A DNA stretch of 64,000 nucleotides, from positions 1-64,000 of the forward strand of contig NQMI01000199.1 in assembly GCA_002270565.1 (NCBI GenBank), read 5' to 3'. The DNA comes from Stenocarpella maydis. Its lineage: Eukaryota > Ascomycota > Sordariomycetes > Diaporthales > Diaporthaceae. Below the pieces are notes generated by a model, which was not told the DNA's origin, made no database searches, and saw only the letters and a list, made by a program, of their open reading frames with translations. Every line of letters begins with the position of its first letter. Position 1 is the first letter of the stretch. Shown in pieces: positions 9,984 through 22,340 of this stretch. A program made the translations under genes and the position numbers.

Positions 9984-10859
9984 ATGCCGTCGTTCCAGTC
10001 ACTGCCCGCTGAGCTCCGCTTGGATATTTGGGAGCTCGCCATACCGGACGAGCGCGAGCCGGCAGTCCTCCCATGGCACCACGCTCACGACTGCGGGGAT
10101 GGTCCACACGTGATATCACCGCAGCCCAGCATCATGAATGTGTGCCAGGAATCCAGGGTCATTATAGGAAAGAACAAGAAGTTCGTTTTCACCTGGGCAG
10201 AGAACTCCCGGGGAGAGAAATTCGACAACCTCCTCATACGGCCGTACATGCGGCACGATGCCGTCTACATCGCCAAGTCGCAGTTCCAGTGGTTCCGGAG
10301 GCACCAGCTCATGCTCCAGCAGCAAAATCCCGGGCCCGAGGTGCGTGAATATCTAAGGTACAGCATGGTCCTGACCAATGTGAACCACCTGGCTCTCGAC
10401 TCCAGCATCTTCATTGAGAACCCCAAAAAGGTGCGCCTGTGGTTCAAAAAGCTACCGAGGTGTTTCATCCACCTGCGCAAGATCACCATCGTCTTTGGGA
10501 AGCAATGGGAGAGGCCGCCACGGCCGCCGGCAGAGCTGAGGCGAAAGGGAAACAAGGCCAGAAATCGGGAGGAGTACGACGCAGTTTCGAAGGAGTGGGC
10601 ATACAAAGAGATTGAGCCACCGCTGGCCCTCGAGGAGCTCAAAGACTGGTCGTCCAACCAGACGATTTGCCTACGCCACGACGATGCGGCGTCGTCACAC
10701 AGGCTACTCGACCTTTATACGGAGCTAAGATTCCTCCTGGAATCCACCAAGCCTCTTGACGGCGTGCCAGACGAGTCGAGGTGGAAGTTTAACAATTTCA
10801 TCCCCTCCTGGGACATAGAGCTGGCGTTCGCGAAGCTGGTCATCAAGAAGTGGGCATAA
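9984..10859 (+). CDS. 2EXR domain protein
   Basis: A single-exon gene of 291 residues. The N-terminal FQSLPAELRLDIWELAIP (residues 4-21) followed by PSIMNVCQESRVI (about 48-60) is the typical pair of motifs of the 2EXR domain, which is very abundant in filamentous ascomycetes and has no established biochemical function; the first motif resembles an F-box-like helix. The region after it (RHDAVYIAKSQFQWF and VNHLALDSSIFIENP) also follows the family pattern. I chose the ATG at 9984 because the domain begins at once; an in-frame ATG at 9885 would add 33 residues without conserved character. The stop lies 75 bp from the convergent P450 stop. No membrane segment or signal peptide is seen. Confidence 0.8.
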   Translation: MPSFQSLPAELRLDIWELAIPDEREPAVLPWHHAHDCGDGPHVISPQPSIMNVCQESRVIIGKNKKFVFTWAENSRGEKFDNLLIRPYMRHDAVYIAKSQFQWFRRHQLMLQQQNPGPEVREYLRYSMVLTNVNHLALDSSIFIENPKKVRLWFKKLPRCFIHLRKITIVFGKQWERPPRPPAELRRKGNKARNREEYDAVSKEWAYKEIEPPLALEELKDWSSNQTICLRHDDAASSHRLLDLYTELRFLLESTKPLDGVPDESRWKFNNFIPSWDIELAFAKLVIKKWA

Positions 10860-10934
10860 GTCGCAGCCTGGCCAGCGCGTGACTCGGGCACTGAAAGAAG
10901 TTTACTTGCTCCTATTAGGCAACCTCATCCGGAA

Positions 10935-12470
10935 TTATAAAGTAACCTCGCACTTCCCTCCCTTGGGCCCCGTAAACACCCACTGGACCTGCTGCATCGA
11001 GTCGTCCGTGCAGCTCTCCGCCAGCCGCAAGCCCCTGCACTCCCGGAAGAGCAGCGCGCCGGCCAGCCGCAGCTCCATCATCGCGAGATGCTGGCCTATG
11101 CAGGCCCGCGAGCCTATCATGAACGTTGAGAACGCAGCTCTGACCTCTGGCGGCGGGTTCTCGAACCGGGTCTCGTCAAACCTGGAGATGGCGTTGTCAG
11201 CGGAGGAAGCGCCGAGGGGACGCCGGCTGGGGACTTACTCGTTACCGTTGGGGAATATTTCTGGGATACGATGGACTGCGTAGCCCAGTGTGCACACGAC
11301 GGACCCTCCCGGGATATAAATCCCGTCAATTGTGGCTCCGCCCTGAGGACATGTGCGGGCGTTCGCACCGGCGGTGGGGTTGTATAGCCTCAAGTTCTCG
11401 TTGATAACACGGTTCAGCAGCGGCAAGGCCTCGACGTCCTCGTCCGTAAAGTCAGGCCTCAGGCCAGCGACCTCGTCCTCGATCCTCCTCTGCAGGTTGG
11501 GCCGTCTTACAATCGCCCATGTGAGGTACGTCAGCGCCGTGCCGGTCGTCTCCGCGCCACCGATCATGAAAGTCGCAGCCTCAGACCTTACGGCATCGTC
11601 GGTCAGCCCTGAGGCATCTTTGTGGTCGGCCTCTTGGACGATCTTGTAAAAGATATTCCTCCGGTCGCTGTCCTTCTTCCTCATGTTCCCGACGGCTATG
11701 CTCCCCTGGTCGTAGATGGCCTGCTTCGCCGCCGCAACTCGCCTGAGCCAGGCTATCGGTAGCACTCTCGCGAGCATGTCGATAGCCTCGGGCGACACGT
11801 ACTGCCGCAGCAGGATAGTCTGCCCCAGGGTCCTCAGTGCCGCCCAGAATCTCATGTCCGCCTTGTCGAGGCCGTCCAGCATGTTGAACGCCTCCCCGAA
11901 GCTCAGCCGCGAGACGATGTCGCTCGCCATGAACTTCCACCACTTGGCCACGTCGGCCACGCCTCCCACGGTGGCTGCGTCCTCCCTGATCTTCCCCACC
12001 GCCTTTTCCACCAGCCTACGCACCTCGGGCTGCCAGTTCTGCCGGAGCGACTGCGCCGTGAACGCCCGGCTGAACAGCTTCCTCCGGTCGGCGTGGGCCT
12101 TGGTATCGGTCATGTCAAAGAGGGAAGGCTCGGGCCCGATCCGAAAGTTGACGTGGAAGGACCCCTTGGTGAATCCGGTGCCCATCTTATGGACCGTCTG
12201 CAAACCCTCCAGGCTGCCGACGGAGATCTCGTTGGGCGCGATAAGGATCACCGAGCCGTATTGCTGGTGCAGGGGGTGCGCCCACCTGAACTTGTCGGCC
12301 CGCCATCGATGGTAGTTCATGGGTATCGAGGTATACTTGGCCCACCATGGGCCTGGGATGTGGCGACGCGGGTTGGTCAGGCCGGCGAGAATGACACGAA
12401 CCATGGAGAAGAGGATAAATGCTAGGCTGATGACAGCGCTTAGGCTTATCTGAGTATGTAAGTAGGTCAT
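10935..12470 (-). CDS. Cytochrome P450 monooxygenase
   Basis: Two exons on the minus strand, 12470-11239 and 11181-10935, joined over a 57-bp intron (GTAAGT..GCTGAC..CTCCAG), give 492 residues. Residues about 8-30 form the ER membrane anchor, followed by the Pro-rich hinge HIPGPWWAKY. The I-helix oxygen-activation motif is GGAETTGT (about 301-308), the K-helix ExxR is ENLR (about 357-360), and the heme loop is FMIGSRACIG with the ligand Cys438, which the splice brings into frame. The segment before it (FDETRFENPP) takes the place of the usual PERW/F motif, so the 'P-E-R' core reads D-E-T-R. It resembles fungal P450s near the trichothecene/benzoate-hydroxylase types, but the substrate cannot be told. 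No biosynthetic core gene is adjacent, so a catabolic or detoxifying role is as likely as a metabolite pathway. Confidence 0.9.
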
Positions 12471-13861
12471 GCTGTATGTTGACTGACCGTCGATGCTCTA
12501 CTGCGTCCTATACATGTCGCGATGCTGGCAATATGCAGTCCTGAATCACAGGATTGAAGAGTCTCAGTTACCATCCGAGCACAGCAGGCATGTAGTGTGC
12601 CGTGGGGGACGGTAGAGAGACCGTGGCGCCAGACCTATGGCGTATTCTGTCTTGATGGGATGAGACGAAAGAAAGCGGATCAGTAAGAATATACGTGGCA
12701 GGGCTTGTGGAAGTCAAGTTGTGCAACCACACCAGTTGGCAGCTTGGGCAAAACGGTTCGTTCGAGAAGCAGGGCTCTGTAGGAGGGCACCGGAGCTGCA
12801 TGTGCTGGGATGACGACGCCTTAAAAAGAGCTGGCAATGAATGCATGTGCCCCTAGTGGCTGCTCAAGGGAACAAAGACCGCGTCCGTGATGAAGCTAAC
12901 TGACGCCGGCTGGACCTGAGGCCGCAATGTAAAGCCCGGCCTTCTATTCCGTCTGGCAGACTTCTCTGGGAATCTGCCCCATGTAATCAGGACCAACACC
13001 TAGAATCTAAGCGACGGCCGCTTGTTGGTACGTATGCCGGCAGGGGATCTCGGCATGTCAAGATGCAGCCCGGTTCCCACACAAGAGCGAGGGCAAGATG
13101 ACAGAGCTGGATGCCATTGAACCACGAGTAGGACGAGGAGAAGAGGAGACGCCGGCGCTTGCAAAAGTCCCTCTGAGAAGCCCCAGCGACTTCAGGACGC
13201 CCGGCCAATCACTGGTGCATTGCCGAGAGGATCTGACCCACAGCTGAATGAATATTAAGCACGTCAGGCCTCCTTTGGCCACAGGGACCTTTTGATAGCC
13301 CCTCCTTCGTGCACATACTAATGAGCCTCGATGATGCTTGGCCGCACGTGCTAGGGGGCATAGTCGTCTTGGTACCTATGATAATTCATGTGATCGCCAA
13401 TGCTCAAGCTGAAGAGATCGCCAAGACCCAAAACGCCCAATCCAACGCCCCCGGCCCAAATCATCCTTCGGCCTGGATGCTTCCTCACACGCCTACACGT
13501 TTGCACCGCATCTTGCCCAGCAGCGTAAAACGGCCGAGCCAAGTCGGCCGAGTCTGGAGGGACCAGCATGATCCCATTGCAGATCGCAACCGGCATTCCC
13601 TTTCCATGCATGTGATCTTAGACTTATCAATGGCCTTTCGTAACACAATATTCTCATATAATATTCACTGCACGGTTTGCTGGCCACGCTCCGTACCATG
13701 ACATGTCAGAGGGCTTGGACCCCAACGGCACGGGTGCGAATTGTAGAAGCGCCGCTTGCTGGTTGAAGTTGAGACGGGGACTGATTCTACACAGCCCTGG
13801 CTGAAGCAGAGCTCTGAGCCTCCAAGTCAGCCTTATATGCCTTGACAGCCGGACTAATCGA
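12471..13861. other. Intergenic, P450 upstream region
   Basis: No gene recognised. Frames at 12568-12846, 12987-13282 and 13309-13701 are short, overlap on both strands and carry no domain. The promoter of the P450 must lie in the first few hundred bases. Confidence 0.5.
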
Positions 13862-14750
13862 GGTACTGTCTAGGACTGAAATCACTCATGGCTCAGTAGC
13901 CGTCCGGCATTCACCCGCTCCTCCGGCCTCCATCTCAGTAGCTGGCCTAGTAGATCCGCGCACAGCTTCGTCTCAGCCGACAAAATATCTCTGCGGTTGG
14001 CCTCGGGCGCATCGCGAGACATATGCCATGCACCAGCAGCCAGTTTCTCCTGAAGTGAACGCACGCCTTCTTCCACAGACGGATGACAGGTTGCCTTGCC
14101 CTCCTCATCGCCCTGCTCTTCTTGCCTCAGGAATACAGCCCGCCCCAGCTCATCCGGCTCATCCGCATACACCTGCCCCCGGACCAGTTCGGGTCTCAAA
14201 GTGCGTGCAGCCCAGCGCCCAGAACTCGGTGCTGAATCCCCCAAGGCCCGACCGATCCTTCTCCAGGAAAAGCTCTGGTGCCCGGTATGCCCGCGGTATG
14301 CCCAATTTCTCTGGCGGCTCGGTGCATTTGAAAGCCTCACTGAAATTGGTGACAAAGGGTCTGTTGCTGAAATAAATGTTTCTGACTGAGTGCTATGAAA
14401 TGGGGTCGGCCATAAGAATCTTCATCACAACATACTTGGGTGTTGGGGCGGCAAGGTCCAGGCATAGCCAGACATTGGCCAGTCCCCCGCCTCCCAACCT
14501 GTGAATCACACGATAGCGCCCATCATCGAAGACATCGCCTAGCTGTATAGATTGGTGACCTCCAGGCTCGCAGTCCTAGGTAGACTCGCTCCAAGGTAAA
14601 AGGGGCTCCCTCGATGTGAGGACGGTTTGTGTGGTTGTCAGCGGGTCCGGGAGTTGCTTCGTCCAGGTCAGATCCTGTCTCCGCTGGCAGAGAACCAGGC
14701 GCGGAATCGGATAGCTCGGAGTCTACCATGACGGCTTCTGTGGTGCTCAC
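13862..14750 (-). pseudogene. Decayed SRPK-like protein kinase
   Basis: Kinase sequence can be read in pieces on the minus strand. An N-terminal frame starts at 14750 and ends in GAPFTLERV; after a frameshift near 14575 the next frame reads EPGGHQ, LGDVFDDGRYRVIHRLGGGG and LANVWLCLD, then VVMKILMADP with the beta-3 Lys. Around 14372-14401 the whole catalytic-loop region (HRD) is missing. The C-lobe resumes with NFSEAF (a mutated DFG), LGIPRAYRAPELFLEKDRSG and FSTEFWALGCTHFETRTG, shifts frame again, and goes on to DLLGQLLRWRPEERVNAGRLLSHE. A TGA then stands where family members have Trp (HEWF). At least two frameshifts, one stop and one deletion make it inactive. Fungal SRPK-like kinases of this EPGGYHP..LGD type are often multicopy and dispensable. 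Confidence 0.8.
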
Positions 14751-16795
14751 GAGCTAAGTGAAAGGCAGTTGAGAAGTGGGTGAAGCCCTATTGTTGGTAG
14801 TGTTGGATGTGCTTATTTGTATGCGTACCGGGAAACGGGGTACGGCGGTTGGTTGTTCGATTCTCTGTGCTGTAGGAAGAAGGGCTGCTGCGTCGGGCGG
14901 ACGGCGGACGGCGAGATAGGTATTTACAGGAGAAGGCTCTCGGCGATGGTCTGTCATTCAGTCCCCAGCCGGCCACTCGTCATTTCCATGACTTGGAGCT
15001 AGGCTTAGGAAGAAAGGAAGACTTGTCGATAAGGGTGTACATATAATACAGCGGTCCTTAGAGCCTGCCCTGGGCAAACCCGACCACACTAGCACAGGGC
15101 CTGAATTCTGCATGAAATAGCAGCATGTTTCTCTCATGCATTACTAATGTCGGTCCTTCACTGGTATCCCCCATCTATTGCCATGAGCAACGGCGAAGGT
15201 ATGTAAATATTCTAAAATCGGATGTGAACTGCAGGCTATCAGACATGAGATAATCCAACATGTTAATGCATGACTTCACGGACGTAAAAGTCATAAATAT
15301 GCCCAGTGGTTCGGTCTTGAATGCCGCTGGACTTCTCAACCGCCTTAGGAGTGACCGTTTTGGACGTGGCCTCAGTCAAAACGGTATCTTGAAGGGATTC
15401 CCATGTCCCCAGAGGCACAAACATGTTACGTACCCTAATACAGGTGAACAAATATCGCAATAATAAGTTTAAACGACGAAATCTTGGCAAAATCAAGCGT
15501 TCCGAATACTGACGTGACCGGCACATTTCAGAAGCAAAGTGGAAGAGAACTCAGTGGTGATGTAGACCGGCCCCACTGCATTGATAATAGGGCGGATATT
15601 CACAAGAAAGAAGATGGACGATACAAAGGTACATCTAGCCACCAGTGCAAATACATATATTAACTAATTACTCATGTGCTCATTGATTTCTTCCTCAAGA
15701 CTATGGTGTGGCTCGCGCAAGCAGCGAATAATCGCGTTTGTCATACAGAGAGCTCATCTTGCTGCACTTCATATCATTTCTCGCGGTACTAACACTTGTC
15801 CAATTTATATCTGTGCTGCCAGCTGTTTCGCTCAGTAATACTGCGAATTTTGTGCACTGCACATCATTGGGGGCAGTCTATGAGTCTATCTGAGAGCCTC
15901 CCTGCGTTTCTAAACTAATGTGGGTGGGCTTGAGTAGGGGTTGTTCAGGGAAGAGATTGTTTCGCAGACTGGAAGACAAGTGGCTGTCTGTAGGTGGAGG
16001 ATTCTATCATCATGGTAGGAGACTGGATCGGACACGTCGGGACTCGAGAACTTGCCCGTCCTGTCTGCTATTTATGGGTTATAAGAAACGAGATCCAACC
16101 TTCCCGTAATTAAATGCTTTGCTGACTCCTGCAAGCTTTCTGGTCGCCTTACTTTCAATCTGTATTCTTTTTTCTCCTGCACCCTGGCGGCAATTCCGCC
16201 ATGGCTTCATCAACGACATGTGCCTTCACATGTTACTTTCGGATCTTTCTTCAAAATCGTCTTCAGGAGTCGTACTGCATCTCCGCAGTTACGGCTGCCT
16301 TGGCTTTGGGGCCATTGAAGGTTAAACTGTATGCTTGCTCATCACCACGTTATGTATCGTCGCATACTCCCTCTGCATATGCAAAGCATCCGCCCCAGTC
16401 GGTAAGGCATTGGTAAAGGCCGTACTGTCATTGATACGTCACTGTACGGTTTTTTCTGATCACTTGGGCGAATGGTTGTAATTTTGTGCATTTGTTTGTC
16501 ACACCGTAGAATGCCGGTCCAAAGAAATCCCTTGAAGGAAATTAGGTTGATGAATAGGCGCCATAATACAGCCGCTATGTGATCAGAAGCCGCGAGCCAG
16601 GAAGGTAAAGTTTGGAATGACGTCAGGTGATATCACTCGTGCAAGTCATTCGAGTCTAAAGGACAAGATTAGTCCAGGCTTTAATTCAGGCTCATCCGTC
16701 CTGAAGCCGAGCTGAAGAGAGACTTTCATTCATGGTCAACCCCAGGCCGTTAAATTGTTTTTCATGATCGCTCACATATCCGGAATCATGAAATT
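14751..16795. other. Intergenic, no convincing gene
   Basis: About 2 kb of moderately AT-rich sequence with only short frames (15260-15526, 15918-16109, 16119-16416) and no domain. A CRE-type palindrome lies at 16618-16625, 170 bp before the ankyrin-gene start. Confidence 0.5.
16618..16625. promoter_or_regulatory. CRE/ATF-type palindrome TGACGTCA
   Basis: A perfect TGACGTCA, the consensus site of fungal bZIP factors of the CREB/ATF type, 170 bp upstream of the ankyrin-protein ATG. The position is right for a promoter site; function is inferred. Confidence 0.4.
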
Positions 16796-19713
16796 ATGGA
16801 TCATCCTCAGAGTCTACCGACCGTAAACAAAGCATTCGAGGAGCGGAAAAGGGCCCTGAAAAGTATGAGGTCAGCGGACTGGCCCGGACGTATTGAAGAA
16901 GCATGTAAATCGCATGATTATCAAAGACTGTTGGACATGTACCCCGTTCCGGATGGCAAAGCCGGAAGAAACATTCTCCACTTTACCATCTTCGAATTAG
17001 ACGGCGAAATCGAATCTATCCAGGAGAGGTTCAAGCTCCGTATAGTGCAAGCCATGGTAGAAACTGCCCCTGACAGGCAAAGCAAGAGCGAGTTTGTGAA
17101 CAAGCCGGACACCGATGGGGTAACGCCGCTGCAAATGGCAGCAATGGCAGGCCATATACTTATTGCGCACTACTTGATCGAGCAGGGCGTCATTGTGAAC
17201 AGCAGAGACAACGATGACTCGACACCATTGCATTGGGCGGCTGAAAGTCTACGAGTAGATATGGTAAAGCTCCTGCTAGAGCACCTTGAAGGAGAAGACC
17301 GTATGCCTTATGACGACGAGGTCTTCTCACCCGAAGATCGTGCGGCTAGAAGCGGAGGCAAAAATGACCAGCCAGCAGCCGAGCAGATCATAAAAGAGCT
17401 GGGTGGGAGACGGCAAAAAGACCCAAGCAACGGATCTATGGGCACATGTCAGATTGTGGCGCTCAGAAGACTAGAAAGCGGCGACGTCCAATCACGCACT
17501 TTCGAAAAACCAGTCAAAGATGTACTTTACCGCTCTCCCCCAGTACTTCGAATAATGCGGGATCGCCTATTGGCCAGAGGGGATTCCGAACCACCCAAAC
17601 GCTGGCGGTCGTACGCGATCTCTCTGTCACAGAACAATGTAAGTGAACCCACTGTCCGGTCTAACGCAAAAATCGGGTGTTAGGCCAATCTTACACGTTT
17701 GGCACTCACCGATGCATCATCTCCCAGGTAGCTTCAACTTATAATGAGAGCTGCGAAAATCATCTTCGAAGGCCAAGCGGGAGGGGACGGCAAGGCCCTG
17801 CTGGATTGCATCGAGCGCATGGCTGAGCCGGGGAAGCTTCGTAGTCCTGGGTACTACGCGGTAACTCCGGTAAGATTGCTCTTCTCTTACTGACAACCTT
17901 TCAACGTTGCACCGCATCTGGGCCATGCACACTGACGAGTCGTAGCTTCCTATATCAAAAGACCCCAGGACTACTTATAATGAGCGTAGACGCATCAAGC
18001 AGATCAATGGTGCGTTGAAAAACGTATATTTCTAGTGGTAGTCTCTGGCTCTTTATCGAGCATTCTGTTTATTTTGATTGGGAATCTGATTAGGACGTGT
18101 TTCTAGCTTCCAATTCTCGGCGTAGACGATCGGGGTAATCTACGACGCAGAAGACGCCTCCAGCCACGGGTCAGACAGACAGCCTGCCGTCTCCCAAAGT
18201 GGCCAATTACAAGGCTCTGAGGAGAGCCTGGTGGCCAAGGGAGAAATGCGGTGAGCAGAGCAGAGCCCGGACGAATACTGCCACAATTTTCTCAGCCAAG
18301 AGGAACTTGACTATCGAGATACGCATCAAGTTGTGAGCCGTTACTCTCGCCATCATTGTCCAGGTAGTCGAAATCGTTGTTGTGTTTCAATTCTGGATTT
18401 GGGGATTCAGAGGTTGGTGGTCAACCGGCCTTTTTACTCTCTCATCTCCTTGAGGATTGGAATAGAGCCTGACACCATCAGTTATAATGGAGACTCGAGC
18501 ACTACAGATGACCAGTACTAGAACCTTGTACGAAAGATCTTTTCCCGTGCCTCCTCATTTCCAACCAGAGCAACCAATGATGTGACGTTTGGAGCCTTGA
18601 AGGCAATCATGGAGGAGTGTGTCAGATACGAGCCTCGCTTTCCTCGCAGTGGGCACGGTGAGATTCTGGACGGCGCCGGCGCTTTCGCCGAGGAAATAGC
18701 CCGTGAGGTAGGTTGGAGCATTCTCGTCTGTCAAATGTCCGTTTGGCCGGAGAAGACACGACTAACCCATCGCTGCGGGATCTAGTCCTCACTTGTATCG
18801 ATTTACTTCAAAAGCTATCTCGAGAAACTTGGACACATCGACAGACACTACAGGGGTTCAGTCAAGGATGAAACAGGTACTCTCCTGAGACTGGATGATA
18901 CTCTAGAAGAGCTGGCTATGATAAGATGGGTCCACGAGGATCTGATTCTTATTTGCATGGATCGGCTCCACAATCGGTCGGATTTGGATCGCTGGGCTGA
19001 GCGGAAAGAGAGTAAGCTGCGATTCCTTGAAAATGATGCCTCGAGGGTTAGAGAACCGGTAAGTCGTCACTATCCTAGGGTAATAAACCCAGGAGAATAT
19101 ATCGGTTGACAATATAGCTGGTTACGCTGCTCGGTCTCCAGCAGCGTGAAGTCAACACCGAGAGCCTCATCAACTCAAAACTCCAATCCCAGATTCTATT
19201 TGTTTCCACGGCCGCAACCGTCCTATTTGGATTCAGGTGCCGCTCTCTTCCGCTTACCCGACTCGCGAGCTGACCACAAGCAGACGCCGCTATCATGGAG
19301 CTGTGGCCTCATGTCCTACGACATTGAAAATTTCACTCCCGAAGACAGAGTCTGGAGCGAAAGCGCGGCGGTTACAGCATCCAGTGAGCCCACCACAACT
19401 TGCGGCTGAAGAGAACAAATATTACGGGCATTAGCGCTGACTTTTTATTCAAGTCGTCACTGTGGTTGGATTTGCTTGCCTCATGCTTTGTGCTCTGCTG
19501 TTCTGGAGGTGGGCGGAAGAAAGGGAAGAAATTCAGATCCGCGGTGTCGAGGACACTCCCGGCCTAGACTTGATCGCAGCAGTCACAGCAGCTGAGGAAG
19601 GACACATAACCCCAGAGTGGCCCCAGCAGCACCGTCGACAGGCGCCTCGGGGCTTCCGGTTCCGTTTTCATCGAGGTGGTGAGCGCCGGGACCCTGGGGA
19701 ACGCATAGCATGA
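16796..19713 (+). CDS. Ankyrin-repeat protein with CorA-like C-terminal region, multi-exon
   Basis: Exon 1 (16796-17638) encodes two clear ankyrin repeats: DGVTPLQMAAMAGHILIAHYLIEQGV and DDSTPLHWAAESLRVDMVKLLLEHL. Phase-consistent exons follow at 17732-17869, 17946-18023, 18126-18250, 18296 to about 18360, 18522-18707, 18786-19058, 19118-19236 and 19454-19713, each with GT..AG introns. They encode parts typical of the fungal CorA-like/Mg2+-transporter-related family: RDTHQVVSRYSRHHCP, a long helical region (LEELAMIRWVHEDLILICMDRL), LQQREVNTESLINSKLQSQ, a first hydrophobic segment ILFVSTAATVLFGF and a last one VVGFACLMLCALLFWRW. The expected QLWLW-like segment appears one frame off (VVVFQFWIWGF at about 18365), and the exon around 19281-19385 is unclear, so either my splicing is wrong there or the gene has a frameshift. 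Probably a membrane protein; ion transport is unproven for this family. Confidence 0.65.
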
Positions 19714-22332
19714 AGGGAGGAAGAGCGAAAGAGCAGGGAGATTCCGAGAGAGCTCTTTAGAGAGAGACAGGAATGTCGTCTATAGGTGCTTAGTTGTCGT
19801 TATCACGATATCTGTTCTGCTCTGTCTCAAAACCATGCGTAATATACATGTAGCCTTGGTTATTGTCCTGCCAAGCACTTATATGCTGCTTCTCGATTTC
19901 ATCCCTGCTGACAGAAACAGATTAGGAGGAAACTCTACTAGAGGTTAGAGAAGTTAATTATAAATGAAAAAAGCGCATACATGAGGTGTGAGCCAATCTG
20001 GATAAGGCGTGGTACCAACCGCCTTGGGGGAAGAGGTGGCAGGGATCCCAATTCGCACATTGAAGCTACGGAGCACATGATTCCAAGACGGCAGGTAGCT
20101 CTGGCGCAACATGATTTGAATTGTTTCCCCCCTCTCGAATCGTCTGTTACATTCTTCCCGGGGCAGCCAGCAGATGAGACATGAGATTTTCGGTCAGTGG
20201 CGGTGAATGAAAGCAGCGAGATAATGACGGAAAACGTGTCTAGGCAAGACAGGAAACGTCACCCAAGGTACAGCAGAAGTAATGATATCCACTGCTACCT
20301 GATGCGTGCCACGAGTGCGGTGTTGTTGCTACCGACCGCTAACTACCTGCTACCCCGTGACTAACACTAGTCGGCCACTTGTAAGGCTGGGCGGCCAGCC
20401 CAAACCTTGGGACTCGAATGCCGCCTCAGCGACGAGGCAGAGCAATGCACACACCGCCCGCGCTCCCCGGCGACGACCACGTTTCTTCGGGGCTGCCAGC
20501 CCGGTGGGCACACTTACAGTATGTAGCTAGCTGATCGTCGCCCACAAACTAGACCGCTCACGTGCATGGAGAACGCCGGCTCTCCTGTTCTGTCCGCCTC
20601 CGCGGGCCCTTGGTGGTGAGGAGCCGGGGCGAATAGCGACACTCTCGCGCGCAAACACACCTGACTAGTGACAGCTGTGGCGACTGGCACAACGACAAGA
20701 CAAGAAGGATATACATGGTTGGCGCTTACCACTCCCTTACTCGCTGGATGGGGCCCATCATGTGGCCGCTTCGCCCGGCGGGTCAGCAAGCAAGCAAGCA
20801 TACACACACACGGCCGTGTAACGTGGGGTAGTGAGGAGAGCGGCGTGGGGATTTTTTGGTTAGTCCTCCTGTGCTGTGCTGTACTGTATACTGTGTGCTA
20901 TACACAAGCATTCTGATTCCACCCCCTGGCCAATCGTGTCCAGCCCGCCAGCGTCACGACTGGTCGAAGAGGTCGTTGTGCGATATAGTAACCTGGGCGC
21001 GATAGCCGACATGCATGCTACGGGCAATATCACATGTCTGCTGTTCATGATGTAACTAGACCGGACAGGATAGCCTCAGAGTGAGGGAGGAGGAAAAAGA
21101 GTGCAGGACCCCCAGCAAGAAGGGGGCAAAAAACAAAGGTTCCCTCGGATCCGGTCCCAACAAGGCCGAGAGAGACTTTCAGCGTCTTCTCTGACTGGCT
21201 GGCTGGCTGACTGACATTACTAGAACCACAAGTACCAGGAAACCCCACACGTATGAGCTGACTACGTCTGTATCACCCCACGTCTTCTTCTCTCTCCCCA
21301 TCAACCCCCTGGACGGTACAGTAGCGTAATGGTGAGCGGTAAAGTGGCGTAGTGTAGTGGGTGCCGCCCCCAAGATTAAACAACGAGCACCAGCTAACCC
21401 AGGAAGAGCAAAGGTGCAGAGGTGTAAGGCGCAAGGCCAAGGGGCATGGTGACGGGCGGAAGAGGGGGACAGAAAAGGACGCTTGCGAGCAACCCTGATC
21501 CCGGGAGAGAGGACGACTCCTCATTCAACACCACTCTGCCGTTGGACCCTGCGTGGAAGAAGAGGGCGCAGCAGTACAGTACACCCTGAGGCTTGTGACC
21601 CGTGCCGTCTCTCTCATGTCCACTAATGAACTACTACGTACGGAGTACTGCTTATCCCCCCTGCCAAATTATACCCCTCGCTTCCTTAGTGTAATCCCCG
21701 TACAGACATGACGTCTTGATGGATCGGCCCGGGAGCTCAACGGTTTCCCTTTTCTTTCGCAGCCTCACCACGATTTCTTGGCCCCCCCCCCTAATTGACA
21801 TCATAGGTGGTCCATCTCAAGGGTCACTGTTGTTGTCGGGGAGGGAGGAGCTGAGAAGAACACCTAGCCCTACATACTGGGCCTGGATGGATTGGAATGG
21901 GTGTGGCGAAAAAGGGAATGAATCTTTACTTTATTTGTCTATATGCGACGGATAAAGCCCGCCACGTGAGGAGTAGCATCATGCGCCCCTCCCCCATGGG
22001 GCCAACACACGGGAGATGGGGATGGGCAAAAGCAAAAGCAAATACGTAGCGGTTGAGGGAAGTACAGGCCGGCAGCATGTTTCGGGCGAAGCGTGTGTGT
22101 GTCAGTGTGTGTGTGTGTGTGCCTCGGGGCTTTTGTGCTTTGCCCTACTGATGCCGTACGTACATATATAGTACATACAGTATCGATCCACGCCGAGACT
22201 AGTACAAACAATCAGATAATCTACATTGGGGACTTCTTCCAATTGCTCGCCCACGCCCTGTCCCATGCCGAACTCCCGGGTTTCCCTCGCAACTGGGGGA
22301 TAGGAAGTACCTAGGTATATCGGAACGCAGGG

Positions 22333-22340
22333 TGACGTCA
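22333..22340. promoter_or_regulatory. CRE/ATF-type palindrome TGACGTCA
   Basis: Perfect octamer in GGGTGACGTCAGCGG, but no gene start is close, so its function is doubtful. Confidence 0.2.
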
